Shown in pieces: positions 48,478-60,660 of a stretch of 64,000 nucleotides of DNA (its first letter is position 1; each line of letters opens with the position of its first letter). The notes beneath the pieces are model-generated. The model did not search any database. It saw only the letters and a list, made by a program, of their open reading frames with translations, and was not told the DNA's origin. The DNA comes from Chamaecyparis obtusa (lineage: Eukaryota; Streptophyta; Pinopsida; Cupressales; Cupressaceae), in NCBI GenBank assembly GCA_027943335.1, contig BSBK01008424.1:124001-188000 (forward strand). Reading direction: 5' to 3'. The position numbers were made by a program, and so were the translations under genes.

Positions 48478-48944
48478 TCAATTTTTTTTGTCTATATTAT
48501 TCATAACTCTATCCCAAAGATTAGTAGATCTGTTGCCTTTGTCTAGGGGTAGCCCTAAGTATTTACATGGCAACTCTCCTCTGTTAAATTTTAGAATACA
48601 ACATATATTCCTCTGAACACTCTCTAGAGTATTAAAAAAGTAAATTTTTGATTTGCCTTTGTTGATTATTTGCCCCGAAGCTTTGGAGTATAGATCTAGG
48701 ATATACTTGATGGCTTTGGCTTTTATTATTGTGGCTTTCCCAAAAAGAAGGTTATCATCCACAAATTGTTGGTGGGTGCAGGCATCAATTCCTTAAGTGA
48801 TTTTGATGCTTGATATCAAGTTGTCATTCTTAGCCTGAGTTAATGACTTGCCCAAAGCTTCTACCATGATTATAAAAAGAAAGGGGGATAAGGGATCACC
48901 TTGTTTGATTCCTTGAGAGATATTGAAGAATCCAATAGGGTTTC
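48478..48944 (-). pseudogene. LINE reverse transcriptase, C-terminal half
   Basis: Starts with GFFNISQGIKQGDPLSPFLF (QGDPLSP motif), has one TAA at 48793-48795, then the catalytic box QFVDDNLLFG and the LPCKYLGLPLDKG block. It is separated from the N-terminal half by the solo LTR at 48945-49299. Confidence 0.88.
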
Positions 48945-49299
48945 TGTTAGAGTAAAGTATTAATTATCTTAATTAACTTTACTCCCTTCTTAAGATTTCA
49001 ACTCATTTTGCTTTAGTTAAATGCACATGCATTAGTTATTTTAAATATAAACTTGCATGCATTAGTCATGTAATAGTTAAACTAATTATTACATGCACTA
49101 GGGTTTGCCTTTCAAGGCTTTCGATCTCCTTTATAAGGATGATCCATTGTACATTATTTTCATTCATTATTTGAGGATATTTTCTTCTTCATATTCTGAG
49201 TCAAACCCTTGCCCTCTTCTTGTCTCTACTTCCTTGTAACAAATTTTTGTATGCAAGTGATCTTCGGGTTTTGTGGATTTGTATTGCTCAAATCCTACA
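48945..49299 (+). mobile_element. Solo LTR, 355 bp, with perfect 5-bp target duplication
   Basis: TGTTAGAGTAAAG...AATCCTACA has TG...CA ends and is flanked on both sides by gtttc (48940-48944 and 49300-49304). Without it and one gtttc copy the LINE RT reads on as LLNGNPIGFFN. A TATA-like tttataag near 49,130 suggests plus orientation. Its short length fits a Copia-type LTR, but there is no internal sequence to tell. Confidence 0.9.
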
Positions 49300-50067
49300 G
49301 TTTCCATTTAACAAAATTGACATTTTAGGACCAGAGATGCATTCAAAAATTAGATTGATCCATTGTTTACAAAAGCCAAAAGATTCAAAGCATTTGCACA
49401 GAAACCTCCACTAGTCTACCTTGTCATATGCTTTCTTGATGTCTAATTTAATAAGCATACTAGGGAAGTGGTTGTGTTGAATTGTATGAATAGCCTCTTG
49501 TGCTATGATGACTCCGTCAAGAATAGATCTACTTGGGACAAAGCCAGATTGTTCTTCCAAAATGATGAAGGGGAGAAGCTTTTTCAACCTATTTGCTATA
49601 ATTTTGGTGAGTAATTTATATATTGTATTGCAAAGGGATATAGGTCTATAATCATAAAAAATCTTAGGATTTGAATTTTTAGGGATTAAATCTATAAACG
49701 TATTATTGATTTCTTGGAGAATTCTACTTGAGTTTCTCATGCCTTCTAGAGTTGCAACAACTTCATCTCCAATAAAGCTCTAGCATTGGAGAAAAAAGAA
49801 AGTTGGGAATCCATCTAGACCAGGGGATTTATCTGGATGAAGGTGTTTTAGAGCGTGTTCTGCTTCTTCCTTAGAGATTTTTGCATTAAGAATATAGTTA
49901 TGTTTATTAGTTATAATTTTAGGTATATTCTGCAAAATTTCCTCCTGAGCTAATCTATTTGATCCATTTAAGTTATTAAGGATAGACTCAAAGTGGGCAA
50001 CAACTTCTAATGCTAGATCATTAGGTTCTACTACTAATGTTCCATCATCTTTCTTGATCTTGGAGAT
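49300..50067 (-). pseudogene. LINE reverse transcriptase, N-terminal half
   Basis: Blocks in order: AEHALKHLHPDKSPGLDGFP, TFIDLIPKNSNPKIFYDYRPISLCN (the YRPISL motif), ANRLKKLLP, EEQSGFVPSRSILDGV, and MLIKLDIKKAYDKVD with the first catalytic Asp. Stops occur at about 49,780, at 49411 and just before the solo LTR. Confidence 0.88.
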
Positions 50068-51204
50068 TCAATTAAAATTACTCTTAGCCTTGGAACTATT
50101 ATGGAAAAATTTAGTATTTTTATCTCCTTCTAACCATATCTCCCGAGATCTCTGTTTCCAGAAGGATTCTTCTTTGGTTAGTATGTCCTCATAACTATTT
50201 AATAGTTCCTTTTCTTTGATATATGTGTCTGAATTCATTCCATTACTAATAATTTCTTCATTGAGATCTGCTATTTCTGCCTCAAGCTTGATTTTGGTAT
50301 TGAAAATATTACCAAAATGAACTTTGTTCCATTCAATAAGCTGATGCTTAATGTGTTTAAGTTTTGAGTTTAAAATAAAGGTCTTAGATCCTTTGAAACT
50401 TTTTTCATTCCACCATTCCTCAATCCTAAGTAAACATTCCTCATCTTTTAACCACATTTTTTCAAATTTAAAGGGGTTCATTTTAGGTACTATGTCTTCT
50501 TCTAAAATTAGGCTTATTGGAAAATGGTCAGACCCAGAGTGTGCAATAATATTAGATTTAAGACTTCGGTTGAATCTTGCAAGGTTGCCTATGTAAAATA
50601 ACCTATTCAATTTTTCTGAAATACATTCAGTATATATTCTTTTATTAGACCATGTAAAAATGCCATTGTCCAAAGGAATATCCATGCCATTAATAGATTG
50701 AATCCATTATTTGAATTTAGTTATTGTTTGGGTTATTTTTGTGGAACCGCCTTGTTTCTCTTTAACATCTAGAATTACATTAAAATCCCTGCCTAAGAAA
50801 AGATTATGATTAGGTAAGCTATTAAAAAAGTTCTCTATTTCTCTCCATATAGTCCTTTTGTCATGTAAGAATGTTGGTCCATAAAAATTTATAATGATAA
50901 ATTCCAGGTTATTATTAAGATTTTTAATATTTGTCACCATCCAATGTGATTTAGAGGCCAGGATCTCTACCGAAATAAACCTAGGGTTCCAGATAAAGGC
51001 TAGACCACCTGAAGCTCCTTTAGAATCTACTCCTTTAACTTCCCAAGTTCCTAATATCCTGCTAACATTCTCATATCCATCTTGACCTAATTTTGTTTCT
51101 TGAATTAAAAATAGAGGTGCTTCTAAAGAGGATAAGCTCCTTTTTAGAAGACGTTGTTTGTTAGGGCCATTTAAACCCCTAACATTCAAAGAAATGATTT
51201 TCAT
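50068..51204 (-). pseudogene. LINE ORF2 endonuclease and linker
   Basis: ATG at 51202-51204 starts MKIISLNVRGLNGPNKQR, the usual ORF2 start of plant L1. Endonuclease (exonuclease-endonuclease-phosphatase fold) residues are visible: Asn in SLNVRG, Glu in LIQETK, Asp in GRDFN (normally GGDFN), and the final SDHFPISL with its His. One in-frame TAA (50707-50709) breaks it. The linker to RT (EESFWKQRSREIWLEGDKNT) follows and stops at 50068. Confidence 0.88.
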
Positions 51205-52401
51205 GGTGGCTTGGGAAGGTACTTCCCCTTCTCTGCATTCATAATTGATGTTATTTTCACTTGTCCTAACGCTGATCCGTCTATCTTCCTAAGTTCAGAG
51301 AGAGATTTTCAACTTATTTTTAAGGATAGTTTGGGATAATTCGGGGAGGATTTACCACAAGCAAATGTAGCTAAACCCAGTTTCCCAGTCTGTATTGGTT
51401 CATGGACAATAGTCGGAGGATTAATATCTATATCCTCTTCTTAACTAATTAAGTCTATAAATTTTAGTAATAAAATATCCTCGGTGTCTTTGTTAAGACC
51501 TAAAAAGTCATTAATATCCTCTGATTCTATGTCTTTAGTGTTAATAGAGTTTGGAATAACATGCCCTTCTACATTATCGAGATCAAATCTATAAGAGTTT
51601 AGAGGTACGGGCATCTAAAGATTGGTCTTATTCTCCTCAAACCATGTTTCATCCCAAGAATAATGATTATGTGTCTCTAAATTACTGTTGATGTCCTGGG
51701 GGAAAGATTCAGTCCCGGGTAACACTCTAGCAGGGGATACTGCTACAACCATTGAGATATCAGACATAGATATCGAACTGTCCTTTCTCATTATTTCTTT
51801 AATAAGCATTTTCTTCCTTCTGTTAGTTTCTTCTATATCACTGGTCTCATCACCAGATAATAGCGAGAAGTCTATATCACTTGTTCTTGCTAGTGGATCT
51901 TAGATTAACACTCGTTGATTCGAGTTTACTATTCCCTATCTCCATTATCTTATCTAGTTGAGGGGGGTGATCTTTGAAAAAAAAGCCTCTTGAATTCTAA
52001 TTAAAGGAAATTTTCGGAGTGGGTTCTGGGAAAGGCAGGACTCTGGGGTAGCCACCGATTTCCCCTTCCTCAAGAAATGAGGATAGGTATTTTGAATTAC
52101 ACGAATTATTATTCTGATTAAAGGTTTTAGGTGAACCAACATGTTTTAATCTTTCACAATCATTTTGGTTTGATGCTAATATACCACAGGTATCCTTCAC
52201 GACATTATATTAATGGTATGGTTATTTGAGACCGGGGTTGACATGCCTACCTCTTGACTACTAAAATCCCCTTGCAAACTCGCCAAATCTACATGATCTT
52301 CACCATTATTTTCCACATCCACAAAATCACCATGAATAATTTTAGGGTAAATACATGCCGTCCTTTTTTCACAACATACTTCCAGAGGGAAATTGAGAGA
52401 T
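51205..52401 (-). other. Decayed ORF1 3' part and ORF1-ORF2 spacer of the LINE
   Basis: No long frame. Short acidic and Ser-rich pieces on the minus strand (51615-51809 and 51954-52200) probably come from the ORF1 C-terminal region, which is poorly conserved in plant L1. Frames on the plus strand are shadows. Confidence 0.5.
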
Positions 52402-53505
52402 TCATTGAGTTCTGGATACTAACAATATGACTCTTTCTACGCAATTTTTGTCTAAATCTATAAAACCTACAAATTTCCCTAGACCATTTCCTATTTCCCT
52501 AAGAGAATCAACATCTGAAAGTTCGATTGGGAGGTTTATGAGCTTAATCGCTTTTTCAACCAAGAAATTATTTAGTTTTAATGGGTCAAAAAAGGGTGAC
52601 CAGTCGAGGATATAGAAACCAATGTCTCTAAATTTTGGAAGACCATTAGAAAGAAGCTTCGCTTTTAGAGATTCACTAGAGCAATCTATATAAAGAAATT
52701 TATTTTGAAGGATAGTAATACATACCTTATTTTTTAACTGTGCTTTTACCCAATTCGCAATCTTTTCCACCGAAGCCCCTATGCCAATCCATCTGCACAG
52801 AAGGCCATACTTCGCACACATCTTTTGTGTACTACTTACCAAATCATTTTTAATAACTAGTTTCTTCTGGTTAGGAATAATCACTAAAGAAAAATCTAAA
52901 TTCTTCTGCATATCTATTCTATTAAAATTTTCTCCTACTCTATTAGTTGCTCTTCTATGTGGAGGAGAGTATACCTTACCAGAGGGAGAGTCGGGGTGAG
53001 GGTTACCAATATCAATCGAATTGTGAACAAAGATTGGCCATGTAGAATTTGTCCTCAAGTTTCGCCACTATTAAAAATGATCCTGCACCATGTCTTGGTC
53101 TTTCTGAAGCAAGGGTTTTAAATTTCTTCGATGCGGAGGGGAGTAAATACCAGGTTGTTGTTTAAAGGTGCTATCTGTCCTATAAATAGCATTATGCCTC
53201 CCCCATGGAGAAGCCCTAGTTGAAACCCTAGGGGAGGAGGCTGATGATGCTACATATTTATTTGAGATCAAGGAAAAGGGTTTAGCGAAAGCCCTTTTTG
53301 AGCAATGGTGAGACCCAAATACATACTTCCAATCTTCAAGCCTTGCATCCCGACTTTCCACTTGAGCCATTGAGATATATCCTTCACTACTTTTATAGTT
53401 CTTAGCATATTTTGTTGTTGCGAAATTCTTGATTTGTCGATCTAAAGAAATTACACAGAAGATTTTAGATTGGTCGCAAATAGCAGAGCGAAAAGGTAGA
53501 GCCAT
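52402..53505 (-). pseudogene. LINE ORF1 (DUF4283-type RNA-binding protein)
   Basis: Two pieces in one frame, 53071-53505 and 52402-53058, separated by a single TAA. The second piece carries the RRM-like DUF4283 region: IANWVKAQLKN, KFLYIDCSSESLKAKLL, GFYILDWSPFFDP, then VEKAIKLINLPIEL and the FVGFIDLD end. YSPPHRR occurs once in each piece. Such proteins bind the element RNA. The Cys-knuckle that often follows is not seen. Confidence 0.78.
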
Positions 53506-56029
53506 TCTTTTTTTTGAACAATATGCCCCTCTTAAATTTTTTATAATATATATATTTTTAATTATATATAGTTTTAACAGTATTCTGCTTTGTATTTTGA
53601 TAGGTCATTTTGTTTCCAACAAACCCCCCTTTTTTTAATTATAAAGAATTTAGTAAAATTTCCTCTAATTTTTCAATTGTTTTTTTTTAATTCAATAAAA
53701 ACTAGGGTTTTAAACCGATTTAATACAAACACAATAACCTTGGTTTAAAACATGAAATTTCTAATCTAAAATTTTGAAAGTTATCCACAAAAATCTAAAT
53801 ATCCAAACCAATTTAAAATTAAATAATCTATCATAGATTAACAGTTACGAAGAAGACAAACTTTATGAAAAGAATTCATACAAAAGATTCAAAACCTTAC
53901 CTCAAACAATGCTTGAATTCGAAGAAAAAAAAATTCAATTCAACCTCCCAAAATTTTCAAGCTTTCAATAATTTTCTAAATTCACCAAAAAGAGCTCTTC
54001 CAAAACCTAATAGACACAATGAAATAACAACCCAAAAACTTCTCATATAGAAAGCCTATTCCACTTAGCGTTTCTAAAACATGCAAATCCCAAATCAAAA
54101 CTTAACTCTCAACCTTATTTTTATCAAACCCTCTTTGCATGATTAATTATAATTTTAATAATAAAATATGGACTTTTCCAATTATCCACTTCTAACTCAA
54201 CTTCAGCTTAAAATCATATTTCACTTTATTAATTAAATTTGCAAATTAAAGTTTATTTAGTATTTTAATTTACTAATATATTTAGGACATCTTAATAATC
54301 ATGCAACTCGATAAATAATTATCAATTGATATTATCTATGCATTTAAATTTAATATCTAATTACATCTCCAATTTCTATAATTAGACTTTTAATTAAGTC
54401 TTTTTAATAAATAAAGGTATTTAATTAACTCTCAATAATTAAATATCCTTATATTTAATATTTCCATATTCATAAAATATAATTATTTTAATTTCATAAT
54501 TAATCTTAATTTAATTATTTTAGTCAAATAACCACATAACAAACAAACTCAAATAACAAACAAACTCCAAGGAAGGGCTCACGAATTCACGTTACCTTGA
54601 TGAATTCAGATGGGTAGAAAAATAGACATTTGTCCATTATTTTAGGACAATCAATGGCTTGGGTTGGGATTTGGATTTGTATGTTATATCCCCTCTCTTA
54701 CCATTGAGATATTGCGATAGGGCACACTCATCCTAACAATTCAGGGAAGTCGATGCTTGATACCTACAAACTTTCATAAAAGATGATCATGTACATACAT
54801 GTATAAATATATAACAAAGAACGATAGAGATTGGCCGATCGTGTGGATCTCACAAGCAAGTAACTATGACTTCATCCTTCAACCATATCATACACATCAA
54901 ATATAAGAGTAAAACACATATGCCAACCATACACATGCAAGTATGAGGTCAATAAAACTATAAGCATTAATGACATCCTAACATATAAATCATCATCATG
55001 AAATAACCATAACATTTATATAACATCATCATTTGCAAATTTAATCAACATAAAAATTACCAAAAATATCTAACTATAAACACATGATATCTCACAACTA
55101 TCCAATGTAATGTCATACATTAATATCCTCAAGTATCTCTTAAATAATCAACGCACACATGAAAGTGGCCTAAAAGAGTTTGACAATAAAAACTAAAAAA
55201 CAAGTTATGAGAGGGGTATTACACTAGTTTTGTCTGGCAAAAACAAATTGATGAGTTAAATTATATAGTTGGAAGGTAAAAGAAAATGAGCAAGGATATA
55301 GAAGGATTGAATGTGAAAGGAATACAAAAATATATAACTTAATGTACAATTCAATCAAGTAAACCTTCAAGAGAGTTTACATGGAAGAGTCCCATACATA
55401 AATGCTAAGCGGGTTTTGCATATAAACCTGTTTAGTCATGAGCTCAAAATAAGATTTGATGGTGTGAAAAAGTGCATGATACATCCTTGCGTGACTTGAA
55501 GCCAAACATTGGAAGTGCAAGAAAGCAACTTGAAAAAAAGATCAAATTTGTCATTTTATCCTAGTGGAAAGTAAACATCAAATATGTCATCTTACATACC
55601 ATTAGAAAATCATCTTGAAACTTTGGTGAGTCTATACTAGGCAACCTGGCGAGAAGACTTGAAACTTGTTGGAGCCATGAATTTTGATGCTATGCCAACT
55701 ACATATAGAAAGGGAATGAAGAGTAAGAAATATGTGAAAGAGGAAAAATCGCTACCAAAATCAGAAAATTTGAAGCATTAAGAGAGTTATACCTTCAATT
55801 TGAAAATTGAGATCATAAATATGAATGCAATGGGGAAAGATACATTTTTTCATAGTTGAGAGGAAGTCATAGAGAAATCAAATGCGACTGTTCAACATTT
55901 TGATAGCAGTATTAATGCATGCAAGATGTGCAACCACTGCAGTAAGAAGTACATAAAGTGGGCTCTTCTGCTGTCAGCAAGGACTGGGAATGTATCATAT
56001 GAAATGGGTTTTGCACATGAAAGTAATAA
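53506..56029. other. AT-rich stretch, with a possible LTR edge at about 55,224
   Basis: No gene. The beginning may be the LINE 5' UTR. At about 55,205-55,224 the string gagaggggtattaca reads TGTAATACCCCTCTCATAAC on the minus strand, a common plant gypsy LTR start, similar to TGTAATGCC at 32,323. A matching second end or internal domain was not found, so this could be part of a solo or truncated LTR. Confidence 0.4.
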
Positions 56030-57380
56030 CGACCTGTTTGGGTGCTGGAATTAGACTGGATATTCCGGAATTAGATTTTTGGATAATGTCAATTCCATGT
56101 TTGTGTCCATCCAAAAAATTGGAATTGGAATTTTGAAATTCCAATTTTGCCCCCAAAATGGGCATTTCATCTTCCACTCAAATAGGTGGAATTGGAATTT
56201 CGAATTCCAATTCCAATTCCAATTTTTATAAAACCAAATTTAATAGTTCGTGGGATAGGTGACTATAAGGATGTATATTATATTGCTATAAGGATGTATA
56301 TATATACATGTATGTATATATACATGTGTGTATATATACATGTGTGTATATATATGTGTGTGTATATACATATGTGTATACACACACATGTGTGTATATA
56401 TACACAAATGTGTGTATATGTATATACACACATGTGTGTATTTATGTATATATATACACATGTGTGTATGTGTGTATACATGTGTGTATATACATATATG
56501 TATGTGTATATATATGTGTATGCGTGTATATTTAAATACACATGTGTGTATACACACATGTGTGTACATGTGTATATATACACACATGTGTGCATATATG
56601 TATACATGTGTGTATACACACACATGTATGTATGTGTATATATACAAATGTGTGCATATGTATATACACACACACATATGTATGTGTGTATATATACAAA
56701 CATATACACACCATATTTAAAAAAATTAAAATAAAGAATTAAAATTCCTTATGCATCTTCTTAGTCATCTTTCGGGTGAACCAAATGGGTCAGCCCATAT
56801 TTTGCAAATCATTTTCAAGATTTGTATCTTCCAGAATTGCAGCATCTTCCAGAATTGACTGGAATTGGCATTTGGTATTCCAACACCCAAACGGAAGAGA
56901 AAACATGAATGCAATTAGTGTAATGAAGCACATAATTTCACATTTTAAATGTATTACCTATAAATTAGGCAACCAAAGTGAGAATTGGGAAGTGGTCCTT
57001 GTTGCCTTGAGAAGCAACACATAATGCACACATTAAGATTCATAGATAAATAGATCTTCTCGTGGAATGGACCACACTATCATTGTTCTTATTTAATGAT
57101 TCAATGAAATAAGAAAAATGAGAATAATGCCAAATAGAAAAGTGAGAACAATAGTCACGGATCCCATGAAATATTAAATTTGGTATTATAAAAATTAGAA
57201 TTAGAATTCGAAATTCCAATTCTACCTATTTGAGTGGAAGATGCAAATACCCATTTTGGGGCAAAATTGATATTTCGAAATTCCAATTCCAATTTTTTGG
57301 ATGGACACAAACATGAAAGTGACATTATTTGAAATTAGATAATGCCAATTCTAGTCTAATTCCAACCCCCAAACAAGCCC
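56030..57380. mobile_element. Inverted-repeat transposon, Harbinger/Tourist-like, 1.35 kb
   Basis: The two ends are long inverted repeats of about 230 bp (56030-56270 and 57140-57380), for instance gtttgtgtccatccaaaaaa on the left against its reverse complement on the right. Outer ends read CGACCTGTTTGG and, reversed, GGGCTTGTTTGG, both next to TAA (56027-56029 and 57381-57383). A TAA/TWA target duplication with a GGGC-TGTTTGG-type end is characteristic of PIF/Harbinger MITEs. No transposase. The inside holds a TG/TA microsatellite and, at about 56,860-56,897, a third short copy of the element end. Confidence 0.75.
56280..56712. repeat. Mixed (TG)n/(TA)n microsatellite, alternating purine-pyrimidine
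   Basis: About 430 bp of atgtgtgtatatatacacatg-type sequence, almost strictly alternating purine and pyrimidine and rich in short palindromes. Long open frames appear on both strands because no stop codon fits the pattern; the products are Tyr/Val/Cys/Ile/His repeats and not proteins. Confidence 0.97.
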
Positions 57381-57383
57381 TAA

Positions 57384-58404
57384 GTTTTCGGGTTCAAATA
57401 ATCCCCTAGCCAATAAAAAGGATCCTTACTCCAGCAATGACGTGGGAAGGCAATGGTCTACCACTCGTAGTATGCAATCAAACATGACATCTAATTTTAC
57501 ATATTTGACTTTGCACGTGTTATCCATATAAAAATAATAAATTAAAATAAAACTTAGAAGTGATAAGAATGTTTTAAACTCTTATTCTTTAAGGGGGTGT
57601 TGAGATGCTTAAGAACCATACCATAAATAAAATAAAATAATTTCCAAAATTCAGTTATGGTACATTTGATCTTTTATTTTCAAGATTTTACGAAACTTAC
57701 CACAAAGATTTATAACATAATTTTTAATGGCTTTCAAACCAACAAAATAGAATTTGGGATTAGAAAGATTGAACTGATTTTTAGAATGTATAACAGATTA
57801 TCATGATATCACGAATATCTTAGTCTCAGGACAAGAGACAAGTGGATTGTGTGTAGGTTTTAATTATCACACCAAAAATCATTTATTTTAATTAAAACAA
57901 TTCAATTTTTGGGGAAGTAAAAGCTTCTAAACTATTAAATTGTACAAGTATGCGAATGTGAGTGATTTAATAAAAGTATTAAAATTTGACATAAGGAAAT
58001 GTCAACTACCATGAAAGGGAGAGAAATGTAGTATCCTATTTAATAGTAATTGGCGCATTAAATCATCTTTAGCTCATATGAATTTTTTTCTTTTAATATA
58101 ATGCCGCCTATACTCTAATAAATATTTGTAGATTAACTAATAAATTTTTTGCATTTCTTCTATTAAGTAGCGATTAAAACTAATTCTTTGCACCAATTAT
58201 AATTTAGTATTTTTTTATTTTGTTAAAAATAACACATATTCTATAGTTTAAATGTTAATTTTTTAAGTTTATAATTTGTAAAAGTTATTTTTTATGATCT
58301 TATTACTGGAGTGAACCAATTAAAATGTACCACGTTTGTTATTTATTGTACATGAAAATGGTGCATTCAAATAATACAATCTAATTTATATATCATCTGA
58401 TTTA
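57384..58404. other. AT-rich intergenic stretch, no gene seen
   Basis: All frames are closed by frequent stops. No repeat or element was recognised. Confidence 0.5.
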
Positions 58405-58964
58405 TTTGGTTTATGGTTTACAACTTTTTAGATACCTATTAAGAGATTGATAAGTTTTTCCTTATATTAAAATAATATTTTTATTTTTGTTGTATTATAA
58501 AATATTGAATTTTTTGGATTTATTTTAATATATATTATATAAATTTAGATTTAATAGAATAACATTATAATATTGTTGAAAAAGAGTTATTTGGACTAAA
58601 TAATTAATATTAAAATTAATTATAAGTAGAACTATTTTACAATTTAAATTAATTATAAATGATATTTTATAATTATTTATAAAATTTGGTTTATGGTTTA
58701 CAACTTTTTAGATACCTATTAAGAGATTGATAAGTTTTTCCTTATATTAAAATAATATTTCTATTTTTGTTGTATTATAAAATATTGAATTTTTTGGATT
58801 TATTTTAATATATATTATATAAATTTAGATTTAATAGAATAACATTATAATATTGTTGAAAAAGAGTTATTTGGACTAAATAATTAATATTAAAATTAAT
58901 TATAAGTAGAATTATTTTACAATTTAAATTAATTATAAATGATATTTTATAATTATTTATAAAA
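58405..58964. repeat. Tandem duplication, two 280-bp copies
   Basis: ttggtttatggtttacaact starts both copies (about 58,406 and 58,686), and they run to the same aattatttataaaatt end. I count only two differences (ttttta/ttctat near 58,480/58,760 and gaacta/gaatta near 58,629/58,909). Composition is over 80% A/T and no frame is open. Confidence 0.95.
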
Positions 58965-60449
58965 TTAAAAATATTATTAGAACTATAATTATAGTAATTT
59001 TATAATTAAATAATTACTTTACATATAAATTAAAATTAAAATTAAACTTAGTTATAAATTATTATAATTAAAAATTCACTTTACATATAAATCAAAATTA
59101 AAATAAAATTTATTTATAAAACTAAAGGCAAGTACTTGGCCATTACGTGGCACTTGTTTATTTTAAGATAACTTACAGTACAATTACCTCATCCAAAATA
59201 TTAGGATGTGATAAGAGGAGAGCTTGGATTTTTATAGAGACAACTTGCACACAACCTGTATATGTATCATTTAATATTAGATATATGTATGCTATTATTG
59301 ACTGCAAGTTTCAAAGAGAAGATAAAAATTTACTTGTCAAAAATTTATTTTTCTCTCTTCCTTTTATGGTCTTTTAGATCTGCAATCTGTCATCTTTTGT
59401 TTCTTGCTTTCTGGTATCCTGATGATAGATCATGTAGTATGATCCAAAACGTTGATGGTTAAAAAAATTCTACACAATCGAATCCAGAAACTGATGTAGT
59501 AATATACAAACTGTCATTGTCATCAAAGTAGCAGAGATCCCCTCTACGCAACCAGCTAATCTTATAAAAAAAACATGCACATACATTCAAAGAAAACATG
59601 CTCTGAAATAGGATAAACCTCGAAGTTCATAGAAGTTCAGAGAATCAACTTGTTCTTTATGATTAGAAGTTCTTTGATTTAGTCAAACAATCACGAATCA
59701 TGCAAAGAAGGCAGGATGGGAAAAGATTCAAGCTTGGAATTCTTTTTCTAAAATGTCCACATAAAACAAAAAGGTTTTTCAACAATGAAGAGCTCTATGT
59801 GCTGAGTAATATATGCTATAGGCATGTATGGATGTCCTTTGAAGCATGACATAAGTCCAATGTTGCCAAATGATTTGGTTGCAACCGAGTTGTTAAAACC
59901 ATAAAAAAAACTATATCAGTTACAAAACTGATACAATTCAGAAGTTTAGAAATAGGAAAAACATTAAAAAGCCTCTTTTCATTGTAAATATGGATAAGAT
60001 CAAATGTATTGATTGACATGCAGGGAATAAACTAAGAAAAGATAGGAGGCTGACAATTTTCGGGCAGGGAAATTATTTTTCAATAGATTATTAATTAATA
60101 AAATAAAAAATAGATATGATGTATGTTTTTTTAAAAATAATTTTATTAATTTATTTATTTTTCATGATTCTTAAATTGCTATTTAGACCAATTATTTTAT
60201 CTTAAAAATTTCTCTAAAATTATATATTCTAAATTATTGGAGTCCTAATTCTTTAAATTAATTTAAATTATTACAACAATGACAAAAAAATGAACACAAA
60301 TGAATATCTTATATTGCCTTACAAAACATTAAAAATATGTAAATGAATAATTCAACAACCATGTCTTTTCACAATTTATTCAATCAAAAGGTAAAGAGAA
60401 CATGAAAATTTATTATCAACTTAAGAATCAAAATTTCACCAAGCACCGA
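58965..60449. other. AT-rich intergenic stretch, no gene seen
   Basis: Low-complexity taaattaaaattaaa-type DNA to about 59,120, then ordinary intergenic sequence. Short frames near 59.1-59.5 kb and 59.8-60.0 kb have no recognisable content. Confidence 0.5.
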
Positions 60450-60660
60450 TCCTTAATCTTATGACATTAAAATTTCTCATGCAAATTTTCTTCTCCTTGA
60501 TCTCTTGCTTGCATCTTGAATCGTTAATCTTACGACATTAAAATCTCTCATGCAATTTTTATTCTCTTTGATCTCTTGCTTGCATCTTGAATCCTTAATC
60601 TTATGACAATAAAATTTCTCATGCAATTTTTCTTTTCTTTGATCTGTTGCTTGCATCTTT
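60450..60660. repeat. Tandem repeat, three units of about 71 bp
   Basis: Each unit contains ccttaatcttatgacattaa, aatttctcatgcaattttt and tttgatctcttgcttgcatc. Starts fall near 60,451, 60,523 and 60,594. Confidence 0.88.

Larger units (their letters stand above)
40235..53520 (-). mobile_element. L1-type LINE, split by two later insertions
   Basis: From right to left: ORF1 with an RRM-like DUF4283-type domain, ORF2 with endonuclease, RT, a C-terminal region and RNase H. Removing 40558-46959 (an LTR element) and 48945-49299 (a solo LTR) restores continuous reading frames at both places. Many stop codons and a few shifts show that it is old and dead. The exact ends and target duplications are not clear: the 5' end lies near 53,510-53,640, the 3' end near 40,200. 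Confidence 0.9.

Noticed and set aside
55200..55230. Complete LTR retrotransposon around 53.6-55.2 kb
   Set aside because: Only one LTR-like edge (TGTAATACCCC on minus) was seen. No partner LTR, PBS or coding remnant was found.
56186..56742. Several long open frames on both strands (Tyr/Val/Cys/His-rich, up to 182 codons)
   Set aside because: They lie wholly in the TG/TA microsatellite, exist on both strands at once, and are open only because the repeat contains no stop codon.
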